This document shows positions 1 through 8,546 of a DNA stretch of 33,972 nt, piece after piece. This DNA comes from Nitrososphaeria archaeon (GTDB taxonomy: Archaea > Thermoproteota > Nitrososphaeria > Nitrososphaerales > JACAEJ01), in assembly GCA_029775875.1 (NCBI GenBank), contig JARVKD010000011.1, forward strand, positions 1 to 33,972, given 5' to 3'. The notes below the pieces were generated by a model, which was not told the DNA's origin, did not search any database, and saw nothing but the letters and a program-made list of their open reading frames with translations. Positions within the stretch are counted from its first letter, which is position 1; the number at the start of each line of letters is the position of its first letter. The position numbers were made by a program, and so were the translations under genes.

Positions 1-77
1 GCCCCTATATTTATGGCTGTAGCATCGAGCAACCCTAAAGTTGGCTTTAGCTTAGATCGAACGACTTCTTCATTCAT
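1..77 (-). CDS. APC-family amino acid permease, N-terminal fragment truncated by window edge
   Basis: Minus-strand translation from the ATG at 77: MNEEVVRSKLKPTLGLLDATAINIG...; the 'LK..LGLLDATAINIGA' start is typical of APC permeases. Shorter than the ORF-track cutoff. Confidence 0.6.
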   Translation of the reverse strand, partial: MNEEVVRSKLKPTLGLLDATAINIG

Positions 78-234
78 CCTTTCGAATCAATTTAATTTGA
101 TCTTATTATCTTTTGTTCAGAAATATTTCCTAAGCAAATTCATAATTTTGTGCATTTACCTACTCTCAAAGTAACTTACCCCTAGACCTATATACTTGAA
201 GCTTTTAACCTAATGATCACTTCGGTGCTTATAA

Positions 235-444
235 ATGGACCGTGTCAAACGCATTTCAATGCAGATATTAGAGAAACATGGGAATTTATTCACTGATGAC
301 TTTGAAAAGAACAAATCCATCTTAAGCGAAGTAGCTATAATTAGGTCTAAGCAATTGAGGAATGAGATAGCTGGATATATAACAGACTTTGTCAAGAAGG
401 AAGGTAAGTCCATTTCTGGAGAAGCATCTGCAGAAAAAAGCTAA
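235..444 (+). CDS. rps17e: 30S ribosomal protein eS17 (S17e)
   Basis: 69 aa; DRVKRISMQILEKHGNLFTDDFEKNK..LSEVAIIRSKQLRNEIAGYIT matches the eS17 pattern (F..DFE.NK...E.a.I.SK.LRN.IAGY.T). Confidence 0.9.
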   Translation: MDRVKRISMQILEKHGNLFTDDFEKNKSILSEVAIIRSKQLRNEIAGYITDFVKKEGKSISGEASAEKS

Positions 445-489
445 GAATAGTAAAACTTGTAAATCCCTTTAGATTAAACTATAGAGAGA

Positions 490-744
490 ATGATCAGGGT
501 TAAAGCCTATGGGCATTTAATAAAAGCATTGGGGAAAGCAGAGTTAGAAATAGACAAGAGTGAAATTAAGGTCAAAGACATCTTAGCCTTGATTACATCA
601 TCAGATACTAGCAAATCTAGGTTTTCTCCCCTTACTATGCTCATAGCAGTCAATGGTGTAGAAATATCTGCTTTAAATCGAGAAGATACTGTTGTGAAAT
701 CAGGTGATGAACTCACCTTAATACCCATTACCCATGGAGGTTAA
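490..744 (+). CDS. MoaD/ThiS/SAMP-like ubiquitin-fold sulfur-carrier protein
   Basis: 84 aa beta-grasp-like sequence ending in ...LIPITHGG, with the C-terminal Gly-Gly required for adenylation/conjugation. Confidence 0.8.
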   Translation: MIRVKAYGHLIKALGKAELEIDKSEIKVKDILALITSSDTSKSRFSPLTMLIAVNGVEISALNREDTVVKSGDELTLIPITHGG

Positions 745-1309
745 AGGAAATAATCATGGCGTGAAGAGATTGCGCTTCATCAAACTTGATGATAAAACAG
801 AATCATTAATTTTAGGAATTAAAGAAGTGGTTATAAACGATCCTAATGAATTTTTAAGAAGTTTAAGAGATAAGTTCTCAAATCTTGTTATTCAGGCTCT
901 AGATGCAAATTTTATCGCTGGTTATGAGCATTTGAAGATGATCTTGCAGCAATCTTGGATGGCATTCAATAGAAAGGTCTCCTACACAAAAAAGTTGGAT
1001 CTAGAGATTATAGTTAGAATGGCTTGTGACTCTCAGATAGAAAGGGCATTAAAGACTTTAGGATTGAAATCTGGCAAGATGGATATAGCCTTAATAGTTA
1101 TAGGAGAGACGAGAAATCTAAGACTTTTTGCTGAAAATATTAAGAATCTTGGAGAAATATCAGACGACGTTATAAAGCTAAATCGCGAAAAGGAAAAGTT
1201 CTTGATAAAGCATCATAATATTTCTAATGAACTAATAAAAGCAACTATAGCTGATAAGAACAAATTAGCGATGATACTATCTGAAAGAGCGAATTTGCTT
1301 AGAGCTTGA
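734..1309 (+). CDS. cgi121: KEOPS complex subunit Cgi121/TPRKB homolog
   Basis: 191 aa; 'QALDANFIAGYEHLKMILQQSWMAFNRKVSYTKKLDLEIIVRMACDSQIERALKTLGLKSGKMDIALIVIG' is characteristic of Cgi121. Confidence 0.85.
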   Translation: MEVKGNNHGVKRLRFIKLDDKTESLILGIKEVVINDPNEFLRSLRDKFSNLVIQALDANFIAGYEHLKMILQQSWMAFNRKVSYTKKLDLEIIVRMACDSQIERALKTLGLKSGKMDIALIVIGETRNLRLFAENIKNLGEISDDVIKLNREKEKFLIKHHNISNELIKATIADKNKLAMILSERANLLRA

Positions 1310-1348
1310 TTATATATCAGGTTATCGGAAAATGGTAGCCCATAGAGG

Positions 1349-2392
1349 TCAAGCAAGCCAGCATCCAGGATCTGAGGCTAGCATGTTACCTGTTTCTTCG
1401 TAGGCTCTGCCTCGGCATCCGACGCAAATATCTTTATAAGAGCATCTTCCACACTCGCCCTCTAAAAGGCTTCTCAATCGAAGTTTTGATAAGATCGGTG
1501 ATTCATTCCAAATATTAATGACACTTTTCTCTCTAATATTGCCCAATCTTATCTGTAGAAGCATACATGGTATTACGTCACCGTTTGGAAGTATAGTGAT
1601 ATAACCATTAGGTATCCCAGCAGCGCATCCCCGATCATAATACGGGATTCTTCGCAGTACGTGGGGTGGGAAATGTTTTGGCTGAATTCTTCTCTCCTTG
1701 AGTATTAAAGGATACATTGGGCACCCTGGTACTCTAATCACTATTGGGCATTCTTTTTGGGCTTCAGCCAACCATTCCATAATACTTTTTCTTTCATCTT
1801 TACTCAAAATTTCTTCAGGGCAATTTTGTTTAACTCTTGGAACTTGTACGAGGTCGAAGAACTCCGCAGCACTTGCCCCACTCTCAACCGCTAATCTGAG
1901 CATGTCTGGAATTTCGGGGAGAGACTGCTTTCTAATAACCATACCAAACTGAAAAGGCAGACCTACCTCTTTACATGCCTTGATTCCTTGCATAGCTTTA
2001 TAAAAAGCTCCATCCTCACCACGGAATGAGTCATGAGTTTCGGGCTTGGCACCATCGATGGAGATTTGCACCATTTGAATGCCAGCATTCTTCATTCTAT
2101 TAGCCATCTCGATATCAATAAGAACCCCGTTACTTCCTACCACGGTTCTCATGCCCTTCTCTGAAGCATACTTAGCAATCTCGAAGAAGTCATCTCTACA
2201 GAGAGGCTCGCCACCATCAAAAATTAAAAGTTTTATACCCCATTTTGCAAGGTTATCTAAGAGCCCTTTTGCTTCTATTGTAGAAAGTTCATCATATGCC
2301 TGTGTATCCGTGGCATCGCTATAGCAATGCTTACATTTTAGATTACACTTTCTAGTGATAGAATATGAGACTAAATATGGAGGCGCTATCAC
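1349..2392 (-). CDS. Radical SAM/SPASM protein, AhbC/AhbD/NirJ-like
   Basis: CNLKCKHC radical SAM motif; C-terminal SPASM cysteines 'CGRCSYKDICVGCRGRAYEETGNMLASDPGCW' as in alternative heme-biosynthesis radical SAM enzymes. Confidence 0.8.
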   Translation of the reverse strand: MIAPPYLVSYSITRKCNLKCKHCYSDATDTQAYDELSTIEAKGLLDNLAKWGIKLLIFDGGEPLCRDDFFEIAKYASEKGMRTVVGSNGVLIDIEMANRMKNAGIQMVQISIDGAKPETHDSFRGEDGAFYKAMQGIKACKEVGLPFQFGMVIRKQSLPEIPDMLRLAVESGASAAEFFDLVQVPRVKQNCPEEILSKDERKSIMEWLAEAQKECPIVIRVPGCPMYPLILKERRIQPKHFPPHVLRRIPYYDRGCAAGIPNGYITILPNGDVIPCMLLQIRLGNIREKSVINIWNESPILSKLRLRSLLEGECGRCSYKDICVGCRGRAYEETGNMLASDPGCWLA

Positions 2393-2462
2393 AGTCCCAT
2401 CATCTATCTTCTATAATTTTTATCCTTTACTGAAGGCGAAGGTCGGTTAGAGAATTATATTA

Positions 2463-3749
2463 TTAAAGTTGCACCTCTGACTCCATCTCTTTAAGAAGCT
2501 CTTTCGCTCTGTCCATTCTAACTTTTCTTTCTTCTACCATCTTCGATGCTATCTTGTCTATCAAATCTCCTTTTGCACCTGCCATTATTGCAATATTTCT
2601 TGCATGAAGCTTCATATGCCCTCTCTGTATTCCTTCACTTACCAATGCTCTTAAGGCTGCAAAGTTCTGAGCAAGTCCAACTGAAGCCATGACCTCAGCA
2701 AGCTCCAAAGCACTTTTAACACCAAGAATCTTTACGCTTATCTTCGCTATAGGATGGACAGCGGTTGCTCCTCCCACTAGACCTACAGCTATAGGCAATT
2801 CTATAGTGCCTACTAAGTCTCCCTCTTCGTTCTTCTCCCAAGTTGTCAACGGGCTATAATGACCAGTCCTTGCAGCATAGGCGTGAGCCCCAGCTTCCAA
2901 AGCTCTAGTATCGTTACCAGTCGCTAACGCTACAGCTATGATTCCATTCATGATTCCTTTGTTATGAGTTGCGCATCTGTAAGGGTCTGCAGAAGCAAAG
3001 GCAAAGGCATTTACTATGCCATCTACTATTTCCTCTCCTCCAATAGCCTCCTTATCCATTACAACTTTTGCTCTAGCAAGCCTTTTTGTTGCAAGGTTTG
3101 AAATTATTCTTAAAAGTACTCTTCCTTTTGTTATCCTCTCTACTACTGGAGCTATTGCTTCTGCCATCGTATTCACCGCATTTGCACCCATGGCATCTCT
3201 ACAATCCACAAACAATTCTGTGATTACCATAGGTCCCTTGATGGTATCAATAACCTTCACATCTAGGTCCTTTGCTCCTCCTCCAAGAGATACCAGAATC
3301 GGGTCTTGATCATTGGCTTTAGCTATGATTTCATCCTTTGCCGATATTATGCTCATCTTTGCTCCGTAGGGATCTTTCACATCTATAACTTGTATTTGAC
3401 CTATCATTATAGGATTGGTGCAATGAGCAGAGAATCCTCCCTTTACTCTAGCCATCTTTGCTGCGTTGCTGGCAGCCGCAATCACTGAAGGTTCTTCTAT
3501 AGCCATGGGGATCAAGTAATCTTTTCCATTTATGAGAAAATTAACTGCAACTCCTAAAGGCACTGGAATGGCTCCTATAACATTCTCTACCATTCTATTT
3601 GCCAATTCTAGCTTTAAACCACCCATAGATTGAACCAAATTTACTTCATCATCGCTAAGCCCTGCAAATTCCTTTACTATCTTCATCCTATCCTCTGGAC
3701 TCAACTTATAAAAGCCAGAAATCTCAGATGTCTTGCTCATAAAGATCAT
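2463..3749 (-). CDS. mvaA: Hydroxymethylglutaryl-CoA reductase, class II (MvaA-type)
   Basis: ENVIGAIPVPLGVAVNFLINGKDYLIPMAIEEPSVIAAAS; DCRDAMGANAVNTMAEAIAP; DPYRCATHNKGIMNGI; GLVGGATAVHPIAK; matches the class II (Pseudomonas mevalonii-type) HMGR signature along its length. Confidence 0.93.
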   Translation of the reverse strand: MIFMSKTSEISGFYKLSPEDRMKIVKEFAGLSDDEVNLVQSMGGLKLELANRMVENVIGAIPVPLGVAVNFLINGKDYLIPMAIEEPSVIAAASNAAKMARVKGGFSAHCTNPIMIGQIQVIDVKDPYGAKMSIISAKDEIIAKANDQDPILVSLGGGAKDLDVKVIDTIKGPMVITELFVDCRDAMGANAVNTMAEAIAPVVERITKGRVLLRIISNLATKRLARAKVVMDKEAIGGEEIVDGIVNAFAFASADPYRCATHNKGIMNGIIAVALATGNDTRALEAGAHAYAARTGHYSPLTTWEKNEEGDLVGTIELPIAVGLVGGATAVHPIAKISVKILGVKSALELAEVMASVGLAQNFAALRALVSEGIQRGHMKLHARNIAIMAGAKGDLIDKIASKMVEERKVRMDRAKELLKEMESEVQL

Positions 3750-3837
3750 TAAACAAAATATCTTTTCGATATTTATCTAAATCGGTTTTTTGGGATAAAA
3801 GCAATGTATATTAGATGATAGTCGAAAAACCATAAAG

Positions 3838-3929
3838 GGGCCGGTCGTCTAGCATGGTTAGGACGTCAGTATAATTACCGTCAAGCTCTGACACGGCGAA
3901 GGTCGGTGGTTCAAATCCGCCCCGGCCCA
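3838..3929 (+). tRNA. tRNA-Val(GAC) with a predicted 17-nt intron at 3868..3884
   Basis: Acceptor GGGCCGG/CCGGCCC, discriminator A73, D-stem GTCT/GGAC, T-stem GGTGG/CCGCC with loop TTCAAAT. After removing 17 nt the anticodon arm is TCGCT-CTGACAC-GGCGA, giving anticodon GAC. Without removal no cloverleaf anticodon arm forms. Confidence 0.8.
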
Positions 3930-3974
3930 TTAATTCTGGCTGATGTTTAATATAGCAAATCAAATAATGTATTG

Positions 3975-5168
3975 TTAAACAGGTTTCCAAGAACCTGCAT
4001 TATATTCATGCAAAATAGCCTCGTAGACTCCGATTGTCCATTCAGCTATCTTATCCCAGTTGTAGTTCCATAGGCATTTTTGATACGCATTGTTTACGAT
4101 CCAGTCTTTGAAGCCTACATCTCTTATTATCCTCAAAATACCCCAAGCCAGGGCTTCTGGATTGTTCGGAGGAACTTTTAGACCAGTGCCTTCATGATCC
4201 ACGATTTCGTCTAATCCTCCAATTGAGCTAGCAACTAATGGGCAATGGGCAGCCATGGCTTCTAATGCGACTATCCCAAAGGGTTCAAACCTTGAGGGAA
4301 CAATGGCTACGTCTGCCACACGGTACAACGCTCTTAGAGTCCAATCGTCTATATGTCCAGTGAAGAGTATCTTGTTGCCTAAACCATGATCTTTGGCCAG
4401 TCTTTGATACTCATCTCTCTGCGGACCCTCTCCAACCACAACTATCTTTGCGTTGACACCCTTACCCAAAATTATAGGAAGTGCTTTGATTAAAACATCC
4501 AAGCCCTTCTCTGGCACAAGCCTTCCAACGAATAAGAGGATTTTCTCTGATGCATGTGCAAACCTGTTCCTAATCTCCCAATAGTTAAAAACGAAGTTGA
4601 ACTTTGTTACATCTACTCCATTTGGTATTACACAAACTTTGTTTTCTGGGACTCGGAAACACCAAGAAACATGGTCTCGCATGTAGTATGAACATGTGAT
4701 TATTCGCCAAGACTCATAGCACAGCCAACTCTCGATTTCGTGGATGCAAGCTTGTAGATCGTTGTGAATTCCATTTCTCCTACCGTACTCTGTGCTGTGC
4801 ATAGTTGTGATTAGAGGTTTTCTGTATAGGTGCTTTAATCCAATTCCAGCAACTCCTGAGAGCCAATCATGAGCATGGATTACATCGACGCCTTTGATAA
4901 GGCTGATGAGATCGCAGCCCTTTCTTTCCATGTTCTTCTGCATGCGTAAGGCCCAACTGAGAAAAGAGTCTCCAGCTGCGTAGGCTTCGAACCTGTGCAC
5001 ATTTACGCCTTCCACAATTTCGTACTCTTTTGCGCCTGGAAAGTTACATGTCACTACGTGAATTTCAACTCCCCTACGGGTGAGAGCCCTAGACAGATCA
5101 AAAAGATGAGAAGCTAACCCTCCTATTATTCGAGGTGGGAACTCCCATGAGAGGTGGAGAACGCGCAT
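3975..5168 (-). CDS. GT4 family glycosyltransferase, glycogen-synthase-like (full length)
   Basis: N-term LHLSWEFPPRIIGGLASHLFDLSRAL; C-domain LLFVGRLVPEKGLDVL and EPFGIVALEAMAA (EX7E); C-term YNWDKIAEWTIGVYEAI...GSWKP. Confidence 0.9.
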   Translation of the reverse strand: MRVLHLSWEFPPRIIGGLASHLFDLSRALTRRGVEIHVVTCNFPGAKEYEIVEGVNVHRFEAYAAGDSFLSWALRMQKNMERKGCDLISLIKGVDVIHAHDWLSGVAGIGLKHLYRKPLITTMHSTEYGRRNGIHNDLQACIHEIESWLCYESWRIITCSYYMRDHVSWCFRVPENKVCVIPNGVDVTKFNFVFNYWEIRNRFAHASEKILLFVGRLVPEKGLDVLIKALPIILGKGVNAKIVVVGEGPQRDEYQRLAKDHGLGNKILFTGHIDDWTLRALYRVADVAIVPSRFEPFGIVALEAMAAHCPLVASSIGGLDEIVDHEGTGLKVPPNNPEALAWGILRIIRDVGFKDWIVNNAYQKCLWNYNWDKIAEWTIGVYEAILHEYNAGSWKPV

Positions 5169-5176
5169 TTAGATCA

Positions 5177-5818
5177 CTAAGCTTGTAAGGTTTCTTGAGC
5201 AACTCTCTGATAAACAGAAAACACTTCATCGACCCAGCCCTTGCCCACAGGCCACACTACGTCCATTTTTTTCCTATGACCATCACCATAATACCTCAAA
5301 ATCTCATTTTTCAGCCAATCTGTGTTAGTAATCACCTTGTTAGACTCCCATATTCCAGTGTCCTCGATCTCTTTTATGGCGATGCTGAGCGGACCGAAAC
5401 GGTTGTGAGACCGATGCCCCTCTATTGAGTGAAGGGTTAGGACAAAAGGAATATTAAAAGCATGTTTCAAACTGATCGCTGGAGAAATTGTAAGCCATTC
5501 ATGAGCATGTATGAGATCGATGCTTTTCTGATGCTGTTTGTAAAAGTAAACAATGTTTGAGGCTTCGTTTTCTATTTGCACGGATGCTGTCATAGCATAC
5601 GTTAGCACACTAGCCATTGGATGAGTTTTGACTGGGTTAGCGACTCTGTGGACATGGACGCCGTATACATCCTCAAATCCTGGCCGTAAATCATCTAAAA
5701 CCATAACCTCTACTTCGTTTTCGCGCTTCACGAGTTCATGGGCCAATGTGGAGACGTGGTCAGAGACGTTTCCTAAGCGTTTGGGCGGGTACTCCCATGT
5801 GAGGATTAGGACACGCAT
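5177..5818 (-). CDS. Standalone N-terminal half of a GT4 glycosyltransferase (no C-terminal donor-binding domain)
   Basis: 213 aa; MRVLILTWEYPPKRLGNVSDHVSTLAHELVKR and IDLIHAHEWLTISPAISLKHAFNIPFVLTLHS align with the N-domains of neighbouring GT4s; the ORF ends before any GRL..EKG or EPFG..ALEA motif. Confidence 0.85.
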   Translation of the reverse strand: MRVLILTWEYPPKRLGNVSDHVSTLAHELVKRENEVEVMVLDDLRPGFEDVYGVHVHRVANPVKTHPMASVLTYAMTASVQIENEASNIVYFYKQHQKSIDLIHAHEWLTISPAISLKHAFNIPFVLTLHSIEGHRSHNRFGPLSIAIKEIEDTGIWESNKVITNTDWLKNEILRYYGDGHRKKMDVVWPVGKGWVDEVFSVYQRVAQETLQA

Positions 5819-5843
5819 TAGTAATCCCTAAGATTTTTAGAAT

Positions 5844-6032
5844 TCACGCTGGAGAGAAGTTCTCCTTAATTTGTAAATCTATCATGTTTAAGATATGATA
5901 TCTCAGTAGTTCATCCTCAAATTCTTGCCCTCTAATCCATCCGGTCTCTTCAGCTAGCTCTTTTGGCTTAGCCCTTTCCATTTCATAAATTATCTTTAAG
6001 ATTTTGATGTCGTCTTCTGTTAGTTGGGAAAT
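5844..6032 (-). CDS. Small HTH-like protein (62 aa), possible ATT start
   Basis: Minus-strand reading ISQLTEDDIKILKIIYEMERAKPKELAEETGWIRGQEFEDELLRYHILNMIDLQIKENFSPA*; ATT preceded by SD-like AAGGTGGTT. Alternative ATG start gives ~45 aa. Not in the ORF track. Confidence 0.5.
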   Translation of the reverse strand: MSQLTEDDIKILKIIYEMERAKPKELAEETGWIRGQEFEDELLRYHILNMIDLQIKENFSPA

Positions 6033-6107
6033 AGAACCACCTTACAATTGTTTTAAGTATATGCTTTTATTTTTAGCTTACTTAAACTTAAAGCAAGTGG
6101 TTAGATA

Positions 6108-7322
6108 GTGAAGCCAAAGCTTTATTTTGCAATAGTTTTGCACATGCATCAACCAAGATACAACTTTACTGGACCCACATACGAGTCTGAAATTGCCCGA
6201 GACGTTTTCAATCAAACCCTTCACCCTTACACGTATCCACCTGAGATCATCGAAAAATATGAGAATGCGAAAATAACCTTCAACTTTACAGGAAGTCTTA
6301 TTGAACAGTTGAACGAGCTTATGAAAGCTGACTTTGATCCGAGACTGAAAGGATTATGGGACAGATATCTAAAATCAAAGAAGCTGGAGAGAGTCGAGTT
6401 CACAGGTTGTGGTTACTTTCATCCTATATTTCCCCTAATACCAGAAGATGATCGTCGAAAACAGATTGAGATGCACCTTAAAATCTCTGAAGAGACTTTT
6501 GGGGCGAGACCTAAGGGCTTCTGGCTTCCAGAACTCGCCTTCAGCACTAGAGTTGTTCCTGTTCTGGCAGAGATGGGTCTCAAGTGGACCATCGTAGACG
6601 GTCCTCATATAGTAAATGCCAATAAAGACATGGATAGATTCGATCTTCTTTATCATCCCCACTACGTTGAGTATGAAGGGCACCAAATAATCGTAATTCC
6701 AAGAGACAGAGGTATTAGTAATGCACAACAAAGTGGTTATAATCCTATCTGGCTTAAAAACGAAATCGAAAATTCAATTCAGCCTCACAATGACGGGGAC
6801 TTCTTGCTGACGGTTGCTACAGACGGAGAAAACGGTTGGTTTCGCCATTCTGGTGCGAACGCTGGCTTTTGGGGCTGGTTCTTTGAACCTCTTGCATACT
6901 TGCTGGGTAAAGACCCTGATTTTAATTTCATTGAGCTAATTACTATTGATGAGTATCTTAAAGAACATCCTCCTCATGATACAGTTGTTGTTGAGGATGG
7001 AAGCTGGAATGTACCAGGAACTTTTGACGATGGAAGATTTCTAAAGTGGACTGAGGGAGAACACAGAGAAAAAACATGGACTCAAATTTTGGAAACCAGT
7101 AAGCTCCTTCACGAAGTTGATGAAAGAGTTAAGGCTTTAGCTAATAATTGCCCATTGGAGGCTGTGGAGGCTCTCCAACAAGCTTGGAGGTGGCTTCTTA
7201 TGGCTGAGGCAAGTGATAACTTCTGGTGGGGAAGTGAAGATTGGTTAAACCGATCAACGATCTGTTCTATTAAGGCGAGGGAAAAGATGAAGGAAGTATC
7301 AAGGCTTTGCCATTTTACGTAG
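6108..7322 (+). CDS. Glycoside hydrolase family 57
   Basis: GH57 motifs: HMHQPRY (motif 1), GFWLPELAFS (nucleophile region), TVATDGENGWF (acid region). GTG start. Confidence 0.9.
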   Translation: MKPKLYFAIVLHMHQPRYNFTGPTYESEIARDVFNQTLHPYTYPPEIIEKYENAKITFNFTGSLIEQLNELMKADFDPRLKGLWDRYLKSKKLERVEFTGCGYFHPIFPLIPEDDRRKQIEMHLKISEETFGARPKGFWLPELAFSTRVVPVLAEMGLKWTIVDGPHIVNANKDMDRFDLLYHPHYVEYEGHQIIVIPRDRGISNAQQSGYNPIWLKNEIENSIQPHNDGDFLLTVATDGENGWFRHSGANAGFWGWFFEPLAYLLGKDPDFNFIELITIDEYLKEHPPHDTVVVEDGSWNVPGTFDDGRFLKWTEGEHREKTWTQILETSKLLHEVDERVKALANNCPLEAVEALQQAWRWLLMAEASDNFWWGSEDWLNRSTICSIKAREKMKEVSRLCHFT

Positions 7323-8523
7323 GTTTCCAAGAACCATGCTGATACTCATCACATATCGATTGGTATAAAGCCTTAACCTTCTCTGCTATCTTGCTCCAGT
7401 TATACATTTCTCTAACTTTCCTGTCAGCGTTTGACCTGATCCATTCGGCATAAGATGGGTCGAGTAAGACTCTAGTTATACCCCATGCCAATGACTCTAC
7501 ATTATTTGGATATACTTTTACTCCTGTCTTGTCATGCTCAACTATTTCTGCTAGTCCTCCTGTGTCTGATACTACTACTGGAACCTTTGCTGCCATAGCT
7601 TCTAATGCGACTATTCCAAAAGGCTCATAAAGAGAAGGAACCACACAGACATCAGCGCATTGGTAAAGAAATCTTACGCTCTGCTCGTCTAGAAAACCAG
7701 TGAAAAAGATCTTGTGAGCCAACCTCATATTGTTAACTTGGACCTTAAGGAAGTCTTTCATCCCTCCCTCACCAACGATCACAAGTTTTGCGTTTACTCT
7801 AGCCAAAACCTTGGGCATGGCATTGATCAGCACATGAACTCCTTTTTCATTGACAAGACGTCCCACAAAGAGGATGATCTTTTCATCGGGCTCTGCAAAC
7901 TTGCTTCTAAACTCTTGCTTTTTGAACTCTTGCTTAAACACGTCTGCGTTGACACCGTTCGGAATCATTACCACCTTGTCTTCCGGCAGTCCAAATGCCC
8001 ACCTTGTATGAGAAACCATGTATTGACTGCAACACACAACCTTCCAAGCCTCATGTGCAAGCCATGCCTCTGTCTCATGGATCATCCTCTCATAATTTGT
8101 GTGAAGGCCGTTTCTTCTCCCTATTTCAGTGGAATGTATAGTAGCCAATAAAGGAATCCTAAAGATGTGTTTTAGTCCTATTGCAGCATTGGCTACGAGC
8201 CAGTCGTGAGCATGAATAAGATCAACTTTTCCATTTAAATTACTGATAATAGTCGCAGCTTCCTTTTGCATATTCACATTCATCAGATAGTCCCATGTGG
8301 CGAAGTCTGGAGAAGGAGTCTTGTATGAATCCACTCGAATAACATGGACACCATTCACTTCTTCGTATTCTGGTGCTCCTGGGAAGTCACAAGTCACTAC
8401 GTAAGTATCTACTCCCATGCGGGCTAAGTGACTGGACAAATTGTAGACATGAGGAGAAATTCCTCCAACTGTTCTAGGTGGGAACTCCCAAGAAAGCATT
8501 ATGACTCGAAGTTGACGGTTCAA
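7315..8523 (-). CDS. GT4 family glycosyltransferase, glycogen-synthase-like (full length)
   Basis: LSWEFPPRTVGGISPHVYNLSSHL; ILFVGRLVNEKGVHVLINAMPKV; EPFGIVALEAMAAKVPVVVSDTGGLAEIVEH; C-term YNWSKIAEKVKALYQ...GSWKP. Confidence 0.92.
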   Translation of the reverse strand: MNRQLRVIMLSWEFPPRTVGGISPHVYNLSSHLARMGVDTYVVTCDFPGAPEYEEVNGVHVIRVDSYKTPSPDFATWDYLMNVNMQKEAATIISNLNGKVDLIHAHDWLVANAAIGLKHIFRIPLLATIHSTEIGRRNGLHTNYERMIHETEAWLAHEAWKVVCCSQYMVSHTRWAFGLPEDKVVMIPNGVNADVFKQEFKKQEFRSKFAEPDEKIILFVGRLVNEKGVHVLINAMPKVLARVNAKLVIVGEGGMKDFLKVQVNNMRLAHKIFFTGFLDEQSVRFLYQCADVCVVPSLYEPFGIVALEAMAAKVPVVVSDTGGLAEIVEHDKTGVKVYPNNVESLAWGITRVLLDPSYAEWIRSNADRKVREMYNWSKIAEKVKALYQSICDEYQHGSWKPT

Positions 8524-8546
8524 CTGAAAATCACCCTAATCCAAGC

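Noticed and set aside
3016-3309. 97-aa plus-strand ORF inside HMG-CoA reductase
   Set aside because: Antisense shadow ORF of a conserved gene.
7905-7940. Short tandem duplication (AACTCTTGCTT x2) in GT4 giving KQEFKKQEF
   Set aside because: Minor in-frame coding microduplication; not evidence of a functional repeat.
7714-8151. 145-aa plus-strand ORF inside GT4
   Set aside because: Antisense to a well-conserved GT4 gene; no recognisable domain.
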